From: Nemophila menziesii
Taxonomy: Eukaryota > Streptophyta > Magnoliopsida > Boraginales > Hydrophyllaceae
Reading direction: 5' to 3'
DNA: 64,000 nucleotides
Assembly (NCBI GenBank): GCA_029959085.1
Contig: JARWIR010000008.1
Coordinates: 21,810,001 to 21,874,000 of the forward strand
The notes under the pieces were generated by a model. The model did no database searches. It was not told where the DNA came from and saw only the letters and a list, made by a program, of their open reading frames with translations. The position numbers and the translations under genes were made by a program. Positions 13,435-25,639 of this stretch are shown one piece after another (the stretch's first letter is position 1; every line of letters begins with the position of its first letter).

Positions 13435-14185
13435 AGACCCTAAACACTAAAAACCATAGAATTTCAACACTAAAACCCATAAAACCTCAACCGTAAAAAC
13501 TGTAAAACCTAAAATCAATAAACACTAAACCTAAAAACTCTAAACCCTAGCCCCTAAACCTTAGAATTGAATCTAAAAACACTAACCCTAACCCTAAACC
13601 CTAAATTAAAGACCTTAAACCTAAGCCCTAAAACCCTAAATCCTAAACACTAAACCTTAAATAAAAATAAAATAACCCTCAAATTGAAAACCGTAGAGGC
13701 TAGATACTAAAATAAGAAAAAGAGACTAATATAATGGGGTCTATGATTTTATGCGTTTCAGGAATACAAAAATCTGAGTTCTGTGTGTTTCTCAAATAGA
13801 AGAAATCGTAGAGAATGAGAAAAAAGACTAGTATGATGGGGTATATCCCTTTGTGTGTTTCAGTGCTATACAAAACTGACTTTTGTGTATTACTAACACC
13901 TAAAAACACTAACCCTAAACCCTAAACCATAACCCTAAAGATGGTATAAAAGTAACTAAAATAAACTAAATTATTTTTATGAAAGTATAAAACTGGAAAA
14001 CCCTAAACCCTAAACCTTAAACCCAACCAGGTGAGCTAGCTCATCTGGCCAGGGCTCTGTCTCTCATGTGAGTGGTACAAGGTTCGAATCCCACAGGTGG
14101 AAGAAAGATATTAAAGTTTGGAAAGTTTCCAAGGTTCAAAACCCTCCCAGAACAAAAAAACCTTAAACCCATAAACCCTAACCTT
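13435..14185 (+). repeat. Degenerate plant telomere-like repeats
   Basis: Repeated AAACCCTAAACC, AACCCTAACCCTAAACCCT and variants (for example 13575-13600, 13911-13940 and 14000-14020) match the plant telomere unit CCCTAAA with drift. They are interleaved with other sequence, so this is an interstitial, amplified or captured tract rather than a chromosome end. Confidence 0.7.
14027..14160 (+). mobile_element. tRNA-derived SINE (short)
   Basis: An A-box-like TAGCTCATCTGG (14037-14048) and a B-box GGTTCGAATCC (14081-14091) are spaced as in RNA polymerase III promoters. A short tail with GAACAAAAAAACC follows near 14150. It is not a tRNA gene: no cloverleaf arms pair. It is inserted in the telomere-like core. 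Confidence 0.65.
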
Positions 14186-14954
14186 AATGTCTGTTATTTT
14201 GTGTTTTCCGGGAATACACAAAACTGGTACACACAAATTTGAGTTTTGTGTGTTACAAGAATACATAAAACTAAGTTTTGTGTATTCTTGTAACATAAAA
14301 ATCACAAAGAATGAGATAAAGGACTAGTGTGATGTGGTCTGTCATTTTGTGTGTTACAACACTACACCCAACTAATTTCTATATGTACTTGTAACACACA
14401 AAATCACAGATAAAAGAAAAGAGTAATATGATGTGCCATTTGGTGTGTTACATGATCATAAAACAAATAAAAATACATATAATCCAATATCTATCTATTC
14501 TCTTTTATTTTTTGTGTATTACATCATTACATACAATAATTGGTTTGTGTTTTCATTTGATACACAAAATCACAAACACGAAGGAGTTTGACTGGATGAG
14601 AAAAAGTGTGTTGATGTGATACACAAATGACTGTTTTGTGTATTACATCAACACACAAAATAGTAAAAAGAGTTCGACAAAAAGATAATACAACAAGATA
14701 GTTAAAAATGAGTAAAATAGTGTATATGATGATTTGTTTAAAGATATGAATGCTTTAGACCGATTCAATGATTTTGTGTGTTACTGGAATACATAAATAT
14801 ATTTTTGTGTATCGGCATAAAACTGAATATCCAAATTAAAAGAAAAACAAAACAAAAAAATTTATGATTTATTTAAATTTATAATTCACAGATGCGCGCG
14901 TATGGTGGAATTTTCAAATATATTTTTCTGTGTTATATCAATAAATAAACAGGA

Positions 14955-15200
14955 AACCAGTTGAGTTAGCTCAACAGGCCAGAGCCCTTGCTATTTCTTT
15001 AGCACTTAAAGGGGAGGTCCATGATTCGAATTCCCTCCCTAACGGGTGTAAAGTGAGAGGTACAAGGCTCGAACCCCTCCCTGAACATGGGTAACCTAGT
15101 TCTGATTTACCATGAGAATATATATGGGGAGACATGTATATCTCCGTGGGATTAGACGGGTGCACGCAAGTCAGCCCGGATCACCCATGTAACAAAAAAA
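14955..15200 (+). mobile_element. tRNA-derived SINE
   Basis: A-box-like TTAGCTCAACAGG (14966-14978) and B-box-like TGATTCGAATTCC (15022-15034) form a tRNA-like head, with a second B-box-like GGCTCGAACCCC at 15066. The 3' part (GGGATTAGACGGGTGCACGC, CCCGGATCACCC) resembles the conserved 3' domain reported for many angiosperm SINEs. An A-rich tail begins at 15191. Confidence 0.7.
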
Positions 15201-15372
15201 GCAAATAAAAAGGAATATCGAAATTCAAAAATTCAAAAAAATCAAAAAAACAAAAAAACAAAAAACATAATTGTAGGTATTAATTTGCCTTGTGAAAAAT
15301 GCAAAAATTTTGTTATTCTGATTTATTAGAATTAGTTATGAAAATTCAGAGAAGCGCGTGTGATGCAATTAG

Positions 15373-15776
15373 TTAGTGGTGATTGGTGGTGACAGCGGTG
15401 TCAGAACTAGTGGGTGTTGATTATGGGCGAAGGTGGTGGTGGTTGATAGAGAAAAATGGAGATGGTGGTGGTTGTAGTGGATGCATATAGTTGTGATGGT
15501 GGTGGATGCATGAGGCGGTGGTGGTGGATTTATGTGGTTGTGGTAGAGGTGGATGCATGAGGTGGTGGTGGTTGATGGTGGTTGTGGTGGATGCATGAGT
15601 TGGTGGTAGTGGATGCATGTGGTTGTGGTGGTGGTGGATTTATGAGGTGGTGATGGTTATGGGAAAAGGTGGTGGTAGTGATGGTGGTGGTCGATGGAGA
15701 ATGTATGAGGTGGTGGTGGTGATAGCCGGTGGTAAATGCATTAGGTGGTAGTGGTGGTGGTCGGTGGTTGTGGCCG
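15373..15776 (+). repeat. GGT-rich low-complexity tract
   Basis: Degenerate GGT/GGTGGA repeats with the recurring phrase GGTGGATGCATGAGGTGGT, the mirror of the CCA tract at 12365. Minus-strand open frames at 15369-15618 (His/Thr/Pro) are repeat artefacts. Confidence 0.85.
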
Positions 15777-17629
15777 GATTTTAGAATAAAAAGAAAAGAA
15801 AATATATAAATATTATATTATAAATATAATATAAAAAAAATAATTAAAATGATATTAAAGGTAATAGTGGAAGGTAAATATGGAAAACGATTTATTATGA
15901 ATTATTTTTTTAAACTATGATTAAGTAAGAAATATTTTTTTTTTCCTTTTATTAAAAATGAAATTTGAAGATTTGTAACTAATTAGGAATTATTCATATA
16001 ATAACATTCACAAATAGATAAGGGTGTTTGTTTGTATTAAATAAAATCTTAATTTAGTTTATTGAGTTACTTGAACAATAAGATAATTTATCTTACTAAT
16101 TCTTAATTGAACAACTCTTAAAGCCCGTTTATGATAGATTATTTTAGAGGTAAAAGTGTTTTTCAATTAAAACTGAAATATTTAAAAAAATATATTAAAA
16201 CATACATTTCGATATCTAAAATTATTTTAAATGATTACTTTAATAATTACATATCTAGTGATTTTTCTAAAATTATTTTTAAGGATCTAGACTACATTTT
16301 TAGGTATAAATTATTTTAAGTTTATTTTAAAAACAACCTTAAACAGATTTTTAATTAGTCTGTTTTATTATGATGTAACACTAAATTTATTTTATTTAGA
16401 CATTATCTCTTAACAATATAAGTTATATTCAAGTGTTTATTCATTATTAAAAATTTATTATTAAAAATAAATAAACAACGCATTAATAATGATATTGACC
16501 TAGTGGTAGCAAGCTAGTACTAATTTTGAGAGGTTCGATGTTCGAACCTTGTGTGTTCAGTCTTGTATATTTTCACTTTTGGTAACATAATTATTTATAT
16601 ATATATATATAATCATTTTAAATTATATCATATTGATTAATCATATGAAACTTTATCCCGATTTATCACTTTTTTTAATAGTTGATCAATTTTAAAAGGT
16701 ATAAAAAAATAATGTGATTTAAACTGATATTCAAAATTAGCGATGTCAATAGTTACAGTTGAAAACCGAACCGATGATAACCAAACCAATTAATAAATCG
16801 AATTACACAACCATGGTTAAAATCATTAGGTTATGAATTTGAAAAGTGTAACCGATGGTTAAAATTACTAGAATATGGTTTCAGATAAAAATAAAACCAA
16901 AAAACCGAAAAACATTTATTATCATATATATTTTCAAATTCGATAAAAATTTAGGTGAAATTAGATATATTGAATTTTTAAAACTAAAATCCAAATATTA
17001 GATTTAACTATCTAAATCATATATATGCAATTTAGTCAAATATTAACTCAATTTTGTATAAACCTTGAAGATTTTTCTTATATGTATGGTTTTATTTTAT
17101 GAAAACTAATATATTTTTAATTACCATTTGATTATGGTTAAAAACCGCAAAAATCGTTCAAAAAACCATAACCAAATGATGTGGTTAAGATTTTGAAAAG
17201 TGTATGGTTAAAATAGTTAGATTATGATTTTAATAATAAAACAGTTATAGTTATGGTTTCTGGTATTTTTTTTGAAAAACCGAATAGTTACCATCCCTTT
17301 CAAAATATAAATAATAAAAAAACTGTTCAAAAAATGTAACATAAATAGCACGTGGCTTCATTTTGGTAAGTGAGACGCAATTTTTTATTGATTATTTAAT
17401 TATTTTCATGATGATAATGATTATATATATGAAATAAATTGCAAATATCGTGTTATGATTAATCAGAAAGAAAGATCCAATAGCCCAACTCAAAAAAAGA
17501 GATCCTATTTTAAAGATTATATTTGTTAGCTGTAACCGTCTCATAAATAGATATATAATATCTAATAAGTGAAATTGTTCTAAAAGATTAATTTTATATG
17601 CTATTTATAACAGCCTGATAAAAGTCTAT

Positions 17630-19340
17630 TTAATGCATAATATAAGGACAAGAGAAGAGTATCTGAATTTTTTTTTTCTTCAACTCTCGAACTAGATCCT
17701 TGAACTTAGCCAAGTGTCTGACTGATTGCTTCTTAAGTCGAGCAACCTTGACTTTAACCTTATCAGCATCACCTTGAGCATTGATCGTCTTCTCACGTGC
17801 CTCCCAATGATGGACAAATACCATCATAGAGGATATATTTCTGATTAACATAGTCCTTAATTTTCAAGGCATTCATCTTTAAATTGTAAACTTCGTCTCA
17901 AGCTTTAGTTCTCTTTACGAATGTGGTTGAACATGGTAGTATTGGCATTCAAGCCAACAAGGAATCTCCGAACGCGTACCACTTATTAGGAAAGCAATAT
18001 TTAGAAAATGAATAGAAGACAAACCCAAATAAAATAGCACATGAAAAAAATTACAGAAATAAATGATATAACTGGACAAAGTACACGATGTCTAAAGATC
18101 AAGCGGCTGCATAGCACCCACTCCAAGAACACTAAGAGAAATAGGATATATTAGCTAGAGTAGCATTCGAGGAGTTGTTTTCAACGGGATCTGAGTGACC
18201 CTCAAGGCAAACTAAGACCCCTGAGTCAGAGAATGTATCCCAAGAGAACCTCTACCTTTTTTCCTGAGAAGGGGTATCAATCTCAACATTTTCTGAGGCA
18301 TGTCCCATGGAGCTTTCGGCTGGGTACTAGGAGGATGAAATTGTTGCGAAGGCGGTCAAGACGAAGGGGATGGCTCTTAGGATTCTACAATGAATCCACG
18401 TCCAGACGATATTCTGCGCCAGCTGATCTTTTGAATGCTTGTAAGGAAAAGTAGAAAGTGAAACATATATTGAGAAATATTAGTAGTTACAAATAAAATA
18501 AAATAAAATTAGTGAGGATATGTTACAAAATAACCACCTTTATATAGGCAAACAAAAGACATTTCATCTTCTTGAGGTAATAATGGATTGACGCCTCTAA
18601 TCCCACTTGATGGCGCACGTGGCTCATCAAAAAACTGCAGCGATTATGACCCCCTCGTCAATCTCTTAGGTTACGGGTCTCACTGTATCCAACGACCAGT
18701 TATAACTATTACCCTCGACAAATAGCTTTGGCCATATTATCTCTATAGCCAAATTGTCTGGAAGTCATCTAGATCGCCTATTTGAGTACTAGGGGTATTG
18801 ATAGGCTCAGTTGTGTATTACAGAGCGTGATAGTTATGGTATGTGTTTGAGTATCCCGCAGAGGCCTACCTCTTTTAAAATCCAAGTCCAATATACTCTG
18901 AGAACTTTGAGCCCAAGGCGTTCCACATGACTAGTATATGCTCGAGGACTTAGCCTCCTAAGCACTCTTGAGGGAATACGATAAAATCCCAACCATGTAT
19001 ACTGGGATTTTTCATATGTACATCCCCATGCCATGACCTACACAAGGTATCACTTATCTTCTTACACTTTTCATATGATCGAACCTTTCATATAAAAATG
19101 CTCCTCGATCCCGAGACTGAATTTTTTGTCGGAATTCCATCGAGAGGCACACCTCCATGTATTCCTAACCTTTGTTTAATTTAAGCCCACTAGGCTTGGA
19201 AGAAAATAGTCCAGCTTAAGAACGTTCCATTGAAGCATAAAAGTTCTATCCCTTAGGTATTCTTATTGGTTGGACGTTTCACGCTCTATCAACTAAGTTT
19301 CTTAGAAATATTAAATTATCGGCCCCAAAACTCGTTAATG
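17630..19340 (-). mobile_element. Possible decayed gypsy-like sequence inside copy B
   Basis: Counterpart of 1440-3090. The minus frame at 17630-17851 encodes a 73-residue Lys/Arg/Ala-rich, coiled-coil-like peptide containing WEAREK and FKDLVRELKK, reminiscent of gag-type coiled coils. The primer-site-like block at 19318-19330 is mutated (GGCCCC where copy A has GGCGCC). The rest shows stops in every frame. Confidence 0.3.
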
Positions 19341-20163
19341 TGCTCGTACACCATAACTTGTATTTAGTTTAGTTTAGAAAGAAAAACACTAAAAGAAAAG
19401 AATGTCAAAAGGAGCGAAGATGTTTCATGAAAAACAGATATTATAGATGACACGACTTGACCAAACGGTGTGACAAAAGTTGGGACAAGCAAAAAATATG
19501 AAGTAGAGAGAAATTCGATGTTTATTTTAGTTGTAAGCAAAAATATCTCCCTTATATATAATTAAAGAATAGGTTAGAGACTCTTTACATATTATATTTT
19601 TCATTATTAGAGCTTTCAAAACATAGATTGTTACGCTTTCTAAGAATACATGTTTGATAGATTGCTTTACTCCATATTTTTTTTCTTGTACGTCTGTTTC
19701 CTATAAAAATCACGTTTTCTATTAAAAATAATTATAACTTAACCAAATAAATTTCATGGAATAGTACTACTTTTACTTTAAACATATTCATATAAAGGTT
19801 AAAGAAATAATCTTCTTCATAACAAAACATTTAGTATACAAATGTTAAAAATAAGCTTTAAGTTCTTTTTTCCAATCATTTCCTACTAGAATTTGGTGTT
19901 TCAATCAGTTTTGGTATTGGTAACAGTGATATGAGGTTGATGGAGAAGGTGATAATGGTGGTGATGCGGAGGAGATGAAGATAGAGAAAGAGGAGAAAAA
20001 TAAAAAAAGTAAGTTATCGTTGATCATCGATTGCACACACAAGTTTTAAAAATTATTTGACAAACATAAATGGGCAACTTGTTACTTGAGGAAAAAATAA
20101 GGGACCAGTTGAGCCATTTATCCTAATATAAAGCTATATGAATACTTAAATAAAAATAAAAGG

Positions 20164-20562
20164 GATAATTCCCCAGATGGTCTCTGAACTATTGGCTAGT
20201 TACCTGATTGGTCCTTGAACTTAAAAACTTACATAAATGGTCCTTGAACTTCATTATTGTCTTCTCGTTATTCCCCTTGTCTAAATTTATCTTATGTTCC
20301 AAGTGGCAAAAACATTTGAGGACCAAATTGGTAAAAGAGGATAGTCAAGGGACCCTTTTGGGGGAATTTAAAAGTTTAAGGACTAATTGTGTCACGAAAA
20401 TACATGTTTCCACATGGACTTAATGGATAAAAAACGGATAGAAATTGATTTGGGGACTAAAGACGTTAAAAAACAAAGTTCGAGGACTATTTGATTCACT
20501 TTAAAAGTTTGAGGAATATTCGAGTAATTAGCCTATAGTTGAACGACCATTTGGGGAATTAT
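20164..20562. mobile_element. MITE with long terminal inverted repeats (copy B)
   Basis: Orthologous to the element at 3918-4305. The arms read AATTCCCCAGATGGTC on the left and, reverse-complemented, AATTCCCCAAATGGTC on the right. The inverted arms are slightly better matched here than in copy A. An open frame at 20208-20423 is a by-product of the repeat and is not conserved in copy A. Confidence 0.7.
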
Positions 20563-22069
20563 ATAAAGTATTCCTCAACCTAAAAAGTGCTTCATGATAT
20601 AAACATCACTTTGTAGCCGCCACCATCTCCTTTCACTTCTTCAACCCTTTCTGTTACTTAATTGATTCTTATACTCACCACTACAAATAACCATTTGAAT
20701 TACTGTCACACTAGAATTCAGCGATCAAACACAGGTTTTCCCAGATCCACCACTACAATCGATCTACCAAATTCCCTATGTATCAACGTCTGTTTCTTCT
20801 CATAAATCTATTGTAAAACTATTTTGATCTAGTTAATCATGCACATTATTTATCTATACGATAAAGGTAAGCACGACCTACAATAAACTGATGCTATATT
20901 GATCTTATATATGTTTTTTGTGTATTTTCTTACTTTCATGTTTTATATTTTTAATAAAAAATCATAATATTTTCAAAATTTGTGTATTTCAAGTTAACTA
21001 TAATTTGGTTTGAGAAGAATAGTAATAATATAAACTGCTAGGAGGACACCAAAATTTTCCAAATCTTTGTAAATTTCTATTCAAACAATATTTGGGTGTT
21101 ATTCTTATAATAAAACCATTTTTTTTTATTAAATTAGCCAAATACAATTTTTTTTAGTATCTTCTCATAAATAATTATTTATAGGTTGATTCTAATTTTT
21201 TTATTATTCATATGTACTTGTCATTTTAATATTTGATTTGATCTAAATTATTTTCTATATACTTGTTTATGTGTACAATTGGTTAAAAAGGAAAGAAATG
21301 AAGATAGATAGTTGCTTTAGTAGTTAGAGTATTTCATGATTACCAAGACATCCCCTGATCAAATCTTACCGTGTCAAAAATCTCAATGTATTCAAAAACA
21401 AAAATCCCCAATAAAATAGGTTTTAAATTTAAAAAATGAAAACTCAATGGTGGTTAATTTTTCATTTTAGTATTCTAATACAATTATTCTTATGAAAAAC
21501 TTAGGTAAGTTTGGAATATAACCTAGACCAATAGGGGCCGTGTTTCCATAATTCCTCTTGAATTTGATTGGGTTATGAGCAGATATTTTATATGGTTTGA
21601 TACACAATATATTGTTTAATGCTGCTATCTAATTTTTCTTAACTTTTTATAGGTTATATATATGCAAATAACATATATTATTTAAATAAAAAGATCGTTG
21701 GTCATGCCATTTCAACAAAAGACGACATAAATAATATAAAAGGTAAGTTACATTACTATTTCTTAAAAAAATTATATTTCAGTGGTTAGATAAACAATTA
21801 ATAACAATAATTTTTTTTTATCGAACAATATTTTATTTAAAGGGTAAATTCAATATTTGTCCTTATGATATATGAAATACACATAAATATCATGTTAGAA
21901 ATTTCGCTACAATAATTTTCGTGATATCAGATATATACAAAAATATAATATGTTAATGTTATTTTTGTATGGGCGGATCAATATATTATTGTATTAGTTA
22001 TGTATGAAATTTATGAAAATATAGAATAAGAGTTGAGGTATCAATCTTAACTTTCTGTTCATTTCTAAA

Positions 22070-22595
22070 AATAGACAAGAAGAAACTAGGTGGGATTCTC
22101 AAGTTTTTTGCTGGAAGTAGTCAGAACCAGATAATTACCCCAGTTCAACACATTCAGTCCTCTCTTGAGAAGGTGATATCTAAGTTTTGTTCTTTCCCCT
22201 AAAACTTTGTAAGAAAATGTTTCATTTTTGGAATTTTGTCCCTCAAATCGCAGAAAGTGATAAAGCTGAAGAAACTGAGGAAGAAGAGAACGATCTAGAA
22301 GGAAAAATCATGGCCAACTACACAAGAAGATACACAGTTGTTGCTTAGGATTATTGATGTTAAAGTCCTTTCAAGGGTGTTAAGAATGGTTAAGATAGGT
22401 ACATATCAGCTAATTTGGTGCAAGGAGAAGATGAAGAAACTAGGTTTATTTGATGGAATGTTACACAGAGACCCCTCTCCCATCTTGTTTCAAAACCCCC
22501 TAGTCCCTAGCATTGTCAACTTTATAAATTTTCTTATGTGGGTATTATATGTACAATTTGACGATCATATGGAATATATTATTTTCAGTTTATAG
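22070..22595 (+). other. Unrecognised gene-like fragment, copy B
   Basis: Counterpart of 5820-6200, with extra 5' sequence reading KKKLGGILKFFAGSSQNQI and an 85-residue open frame at 22338-22595 (ending VQFDDHMEYIIFSL). Copy A breaks this frame, so there is no evidence of constraint. I do not recognise the product. It may be a host exon carried in the repeated unit. Confidence 0.25.
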
Positions 22596-22920
22596 GTGAT
22601 ACATATTACCCTCAAAGATTGTTTGCAGAAGTATTTGACTCTAAAGTTTGTGTTATGAATCTCTCACAAATTGTGTTAAAGCTTATTACTTGTTTTATAA
22701 TTTTATATAGCTTGGTGTGCTAATCTAAATTTGGCCACAAATGCTCATAAACTGTTGCAAGTATTATATCACTCTTCTTTATTATCATAAAGTTTCATAT
22801 GACTATTACGTTGTCCGCCACGATTTTTCCAAACACTGATCAGTCACTACCACCTTAGCTAATCTCTAAGTTTCCAAATGGAGGAAGCGTTGGCTCTATA
22901 AATATTTAGTCATGCACAAT

Positions 22921-23515
22921 TAGGGTTGTAAACGAGCCGAGCCGAGCCGAATACTAGATGCACAGGCTTGTTTTTAAATTTCTTGAGCCTAGCCAACCCG
23001 AGCTCAAATTTAAACTAGCCGGGCCGGGCCGAGCCGAGCTCAAATTTTAACGAGCCAAGCTCGAGCTTCCAATGATCCAAATAAAAATTGTTAGAACTTG
23101 TTTGTTTAACTTATTAAAGAATCCTTTTCAGAGTCGAGCACGAGTCTCTTATGAACAATTAGTTTTTTATGGTTGAAATGAGACTTTCATGAACGGTTGG
23201 TATTTGATGGAGTGTGTGGTATGAATGTATGAAACATAGCTATTAATGTAAAAATAAATGTCAAAAGAACTTAACAATATCCAATTTGATATTGAAGGTT
23301 TAATAATATATTTATAAGTAGATAATATATTAATTTATATTGTTTTTGGATTTTAAATGAAACTCACGAGTCGAGTTCGAGCAGGCTCGTTTACTTAAAA
23401 ATATTAAAATGGAGTTTGAGCTTGAGGTTGTTTATATTCGAGCCGATCTCGAATGAGTTTTTTTCTGATCCGAGCTCAAACTTCTCGCGAGTGGCTTGGT
23501 TCATTTACAACCTTA
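22921..23515. mobile_element. hAT-type MITE with 8-bp target duplication, filled site in copy B
   Basis: It begins TAGGGTTGTAAACGAGCC and ends GGTTCATTTACAACCTTA, which are inverted copies. TGCACAAT is duplicated at 22913-22920 and 23516-23523. Copy A has the empty site (TCATGCACAATCGATAAAAG, near 6540), with the target present once. The interior is rich in CGAGCCGAG/GAGCTCAAA. It belongs to the same structural group as 8794-9371. There is no coding sequence. Confidence 0.9.
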
Positions 23516-24382
23516 TGCACAATCGATAAAAGAAGAGTTGACATCCCCCCCAAAGCTCCCTAGAGCTGCTACCCGTGCAGGAGCCACGTTCAATTGAGGT
23601 GGTCCATGGTCGCTGATTTAAAAAAAAAATTGATTATAGTAATTGAACCCTATAATTTTTCAAAATTTTATATGGACACCCTAAAACCTAATTGGTTTCT
23701 TCTTAATCCTTGAATCCATATACACCTATAACAGACTACTGAATCACATACGAACGTCAACGAACCCTAAGATGAATCCATCATCCGATGGAATTTTTTC
23801 GTTGTACTAGAGATGGTGATAGCACTAGAGAAGATGATTCTGGGTTGGGCAAAGGCTGGGTAGTGGCGAAGGTACATAAAGACAGAGGGAAGTCGAATGA
23901 TGCTGGAGTTTATAGAAATGAAATTTCAGTTTTCTTGGGATTATATACTGTATTGGAGGAAGATGGGGAGATGGATTACTATTGAACGTGGAAATGGAAG
24001 ATATATGAGGTTTGTTAAAGGAATTGAAGTAAATAATAATTGGGTCAAAGGTGGGGAGGAAAAATTACATAATCTTTCAGAACACAAAAGCATTTGAAAG
24101 AAGGAATTAAGGATTATATTTGAAGTAGAAAAAATTGTGTGTTTATATAAAATGGAAAGATCATTTAGTGTTCGACCGTGCTACCATTTTATTTGTTTGG
24201 AAAGGAGATATTTTAGCAGTAGTCAAATTAGGGGGAGAAAAAAGAGAAATTAGTATGTTACATTGAAGAGTGGAAATAATGGTATAAAATACAATTTACA
24301 TGAAAAGAAAAAAAGACGAATGCAACCCCAAGATCATCCAAAAGGGAGGCGGCTACTCCCATCAGCAAGCCGTGCATGACCC

Positions 24383-25310
24383 ATGAGTACTCCTTTTTGG
24401 AACTGTCAAGGGATTCGAGCCCCTTTGACAGATTCACATTTCAGATCTCTGGTGGCTCATTATCGTCCATCTATTGCAATAATTTGTTAAACTATGTTAC
24501 GAGAAGCTAATTCTTTCGACATAGTCAGACGACTGGGTTTTGGTAACAAGTTCTTTGTGGATCCTACTGGAACAGCTTTTCATTCCGGTGGATTTATGAT
24601 TTTGTGGCAATCGAGTGTTGATCTTAATGTCCTGTTTAGCTGTTCTTCGTTTATTATCCTTAAAATTAATGAACATTCGTTTAGTTATTATGTTGTTTGT
24701 ATCCATGCCCCAAATGATTTCAAAGATAGGAAAAAACATTAGTATGATATCTCGAATTGGAGTAAGGATATAGATGAACCTTGGACTATTAGGAGACTTT
24801 AATGACATCCTTAGTACTAATGAAAAATGCAGTAACAACCCCGCAGACCTTAACCATATTAATGAGTTCAAAAATTTCACTTATAGTAATTCGCTCTTAG
24901 AAGTAAAAACTGAAAGATGTTTCTTTACTTGGTCAAACAAGATGGTAGGAGATAAACACGTCAAAACAAGAATTGATAGAGTTATGGCAACATAAGAATG
25001 GATCAAGCTTTTTCCTAGAGCACAGGTTTATGTGCCCCCGACAATCGGTTCGGATCACTCTCCCCTTATTCTAAACTATGATATTAATATGTCTCCCTGT
25101 ACTAAACATTTTAAATTTGAATCGTTTTGGCTAGATAATGAGAATTGTCGTACTATTATAGAAAGGGGATGGAATATACCAACGATTAACCAACCTATTA
25201 TTAACTATACTAATAAAAGGGACAATACAATCAAAGAGTTAAGCCAATGGAGCAAAAAAACCTTTAAGAACCATGAGAAACAGATCAAAATTTTACAAAA
25301 TAGATTATAA
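24383..25310 (+). pseudogene. LINE ORF2 endonuclease region
   Basis: It starts MSTPFWNCQGIRAPLTD, the usual N-terminus of plant LINE endonucleases (W-N-C-Q-G). Later phrases are LGLLGDFNDIL (catalytic G-D-F-N), FFTWSN and TIGSDHSPLIL (S-D-H-S/P motif). These are the signature motifs of apurinic-type endonucleases, which nick target DNA for LINE integration. Stops follow residue 32 and occur again near 24740, 24805 and 24993, and the frame changes. The fragment is inactive. Confidence 0.85.
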
Positions 25311-25639
25311 AACATCAACAAAGCATTCCTAATGAAGATTTTATCGAAGAAGAAATAGAAATAAAAAGGAAAATTAAATACGAATATGCATGTGAAGAAA
25401 AATATCGGGGAGAAAGATCGAGACAAAACTGGCTTATTTATGGAGATAAAAACACAATTTTTTTCCACTTATCTACAATCCAGAGAAGAAAATTCAATAG
25501 AATCACGAGAATTAAAAATGAGCAAGGAGAATGGCAAGAAGACTCATCCGAAGTTAAAAATTATTTCAAAAACTATTACAAAAATCTTTTCTTAGAACAA
25601 CACACAGAAATGGAGAATATGGAAATTGCAACAAGATAC

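Larger units (their letters stand above)
12195..15985. mobile_element. Foldback-like element with CCA/GGT arms and telomere-like core
   Basis: The left arm (about 12195-12760) and right arm (about 15260-15985) are inverted copies. For example, CACCAATCACCACCAACTAA at 12655 matches the reverse complement of 15365-15400, and CATAACTAATTCTA is mirrored near 15330. Each arm carries a CCA-rich (left) or GGT-rich (right) tract. Between them are many 20-30 bp palindromic phrases around TTGATGTAATACACAAA, a CCCTAAA-rich stretch and two SINEs. No transposase was recognised. A right-arm copy occurs at 46690-48100. Ends are approximate and no target duplication was identified. Confidence 0.6.

Noticed and set aside
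14031..14100. A possible tRNA gene
   Set aside because: A- and B-box-like motifs are present but acceptor and anticodon arms do not pair. A SINE head explains it better.
13435..14185. A chromosome end
   Set aside because: CCCTAAA runs are short, degenerate and interrupted by SINE and other sequence, with ordinary repeats on both sides.
12365..15776. A CRISPR-like array, because of recurring 20-base phrases
   Set aside because: Spacing is irregular, phrases vary, no cas genes are present and the sequence is from a plant nucleus.
16491..16560. A tRNA-like stretch with GGTTCGATGTTCGAACC
   Set aside because: The B-box-like part is a palindrome, the copy A counterpart (430-500) has lost it, and no A-rich tail or arms are seen.
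18233..18454. A basic 73-residue plus-strand protein
   Set aside because: The frame is not open in copy A (1980-2200) and the sequence belongs to a decayed repeat.
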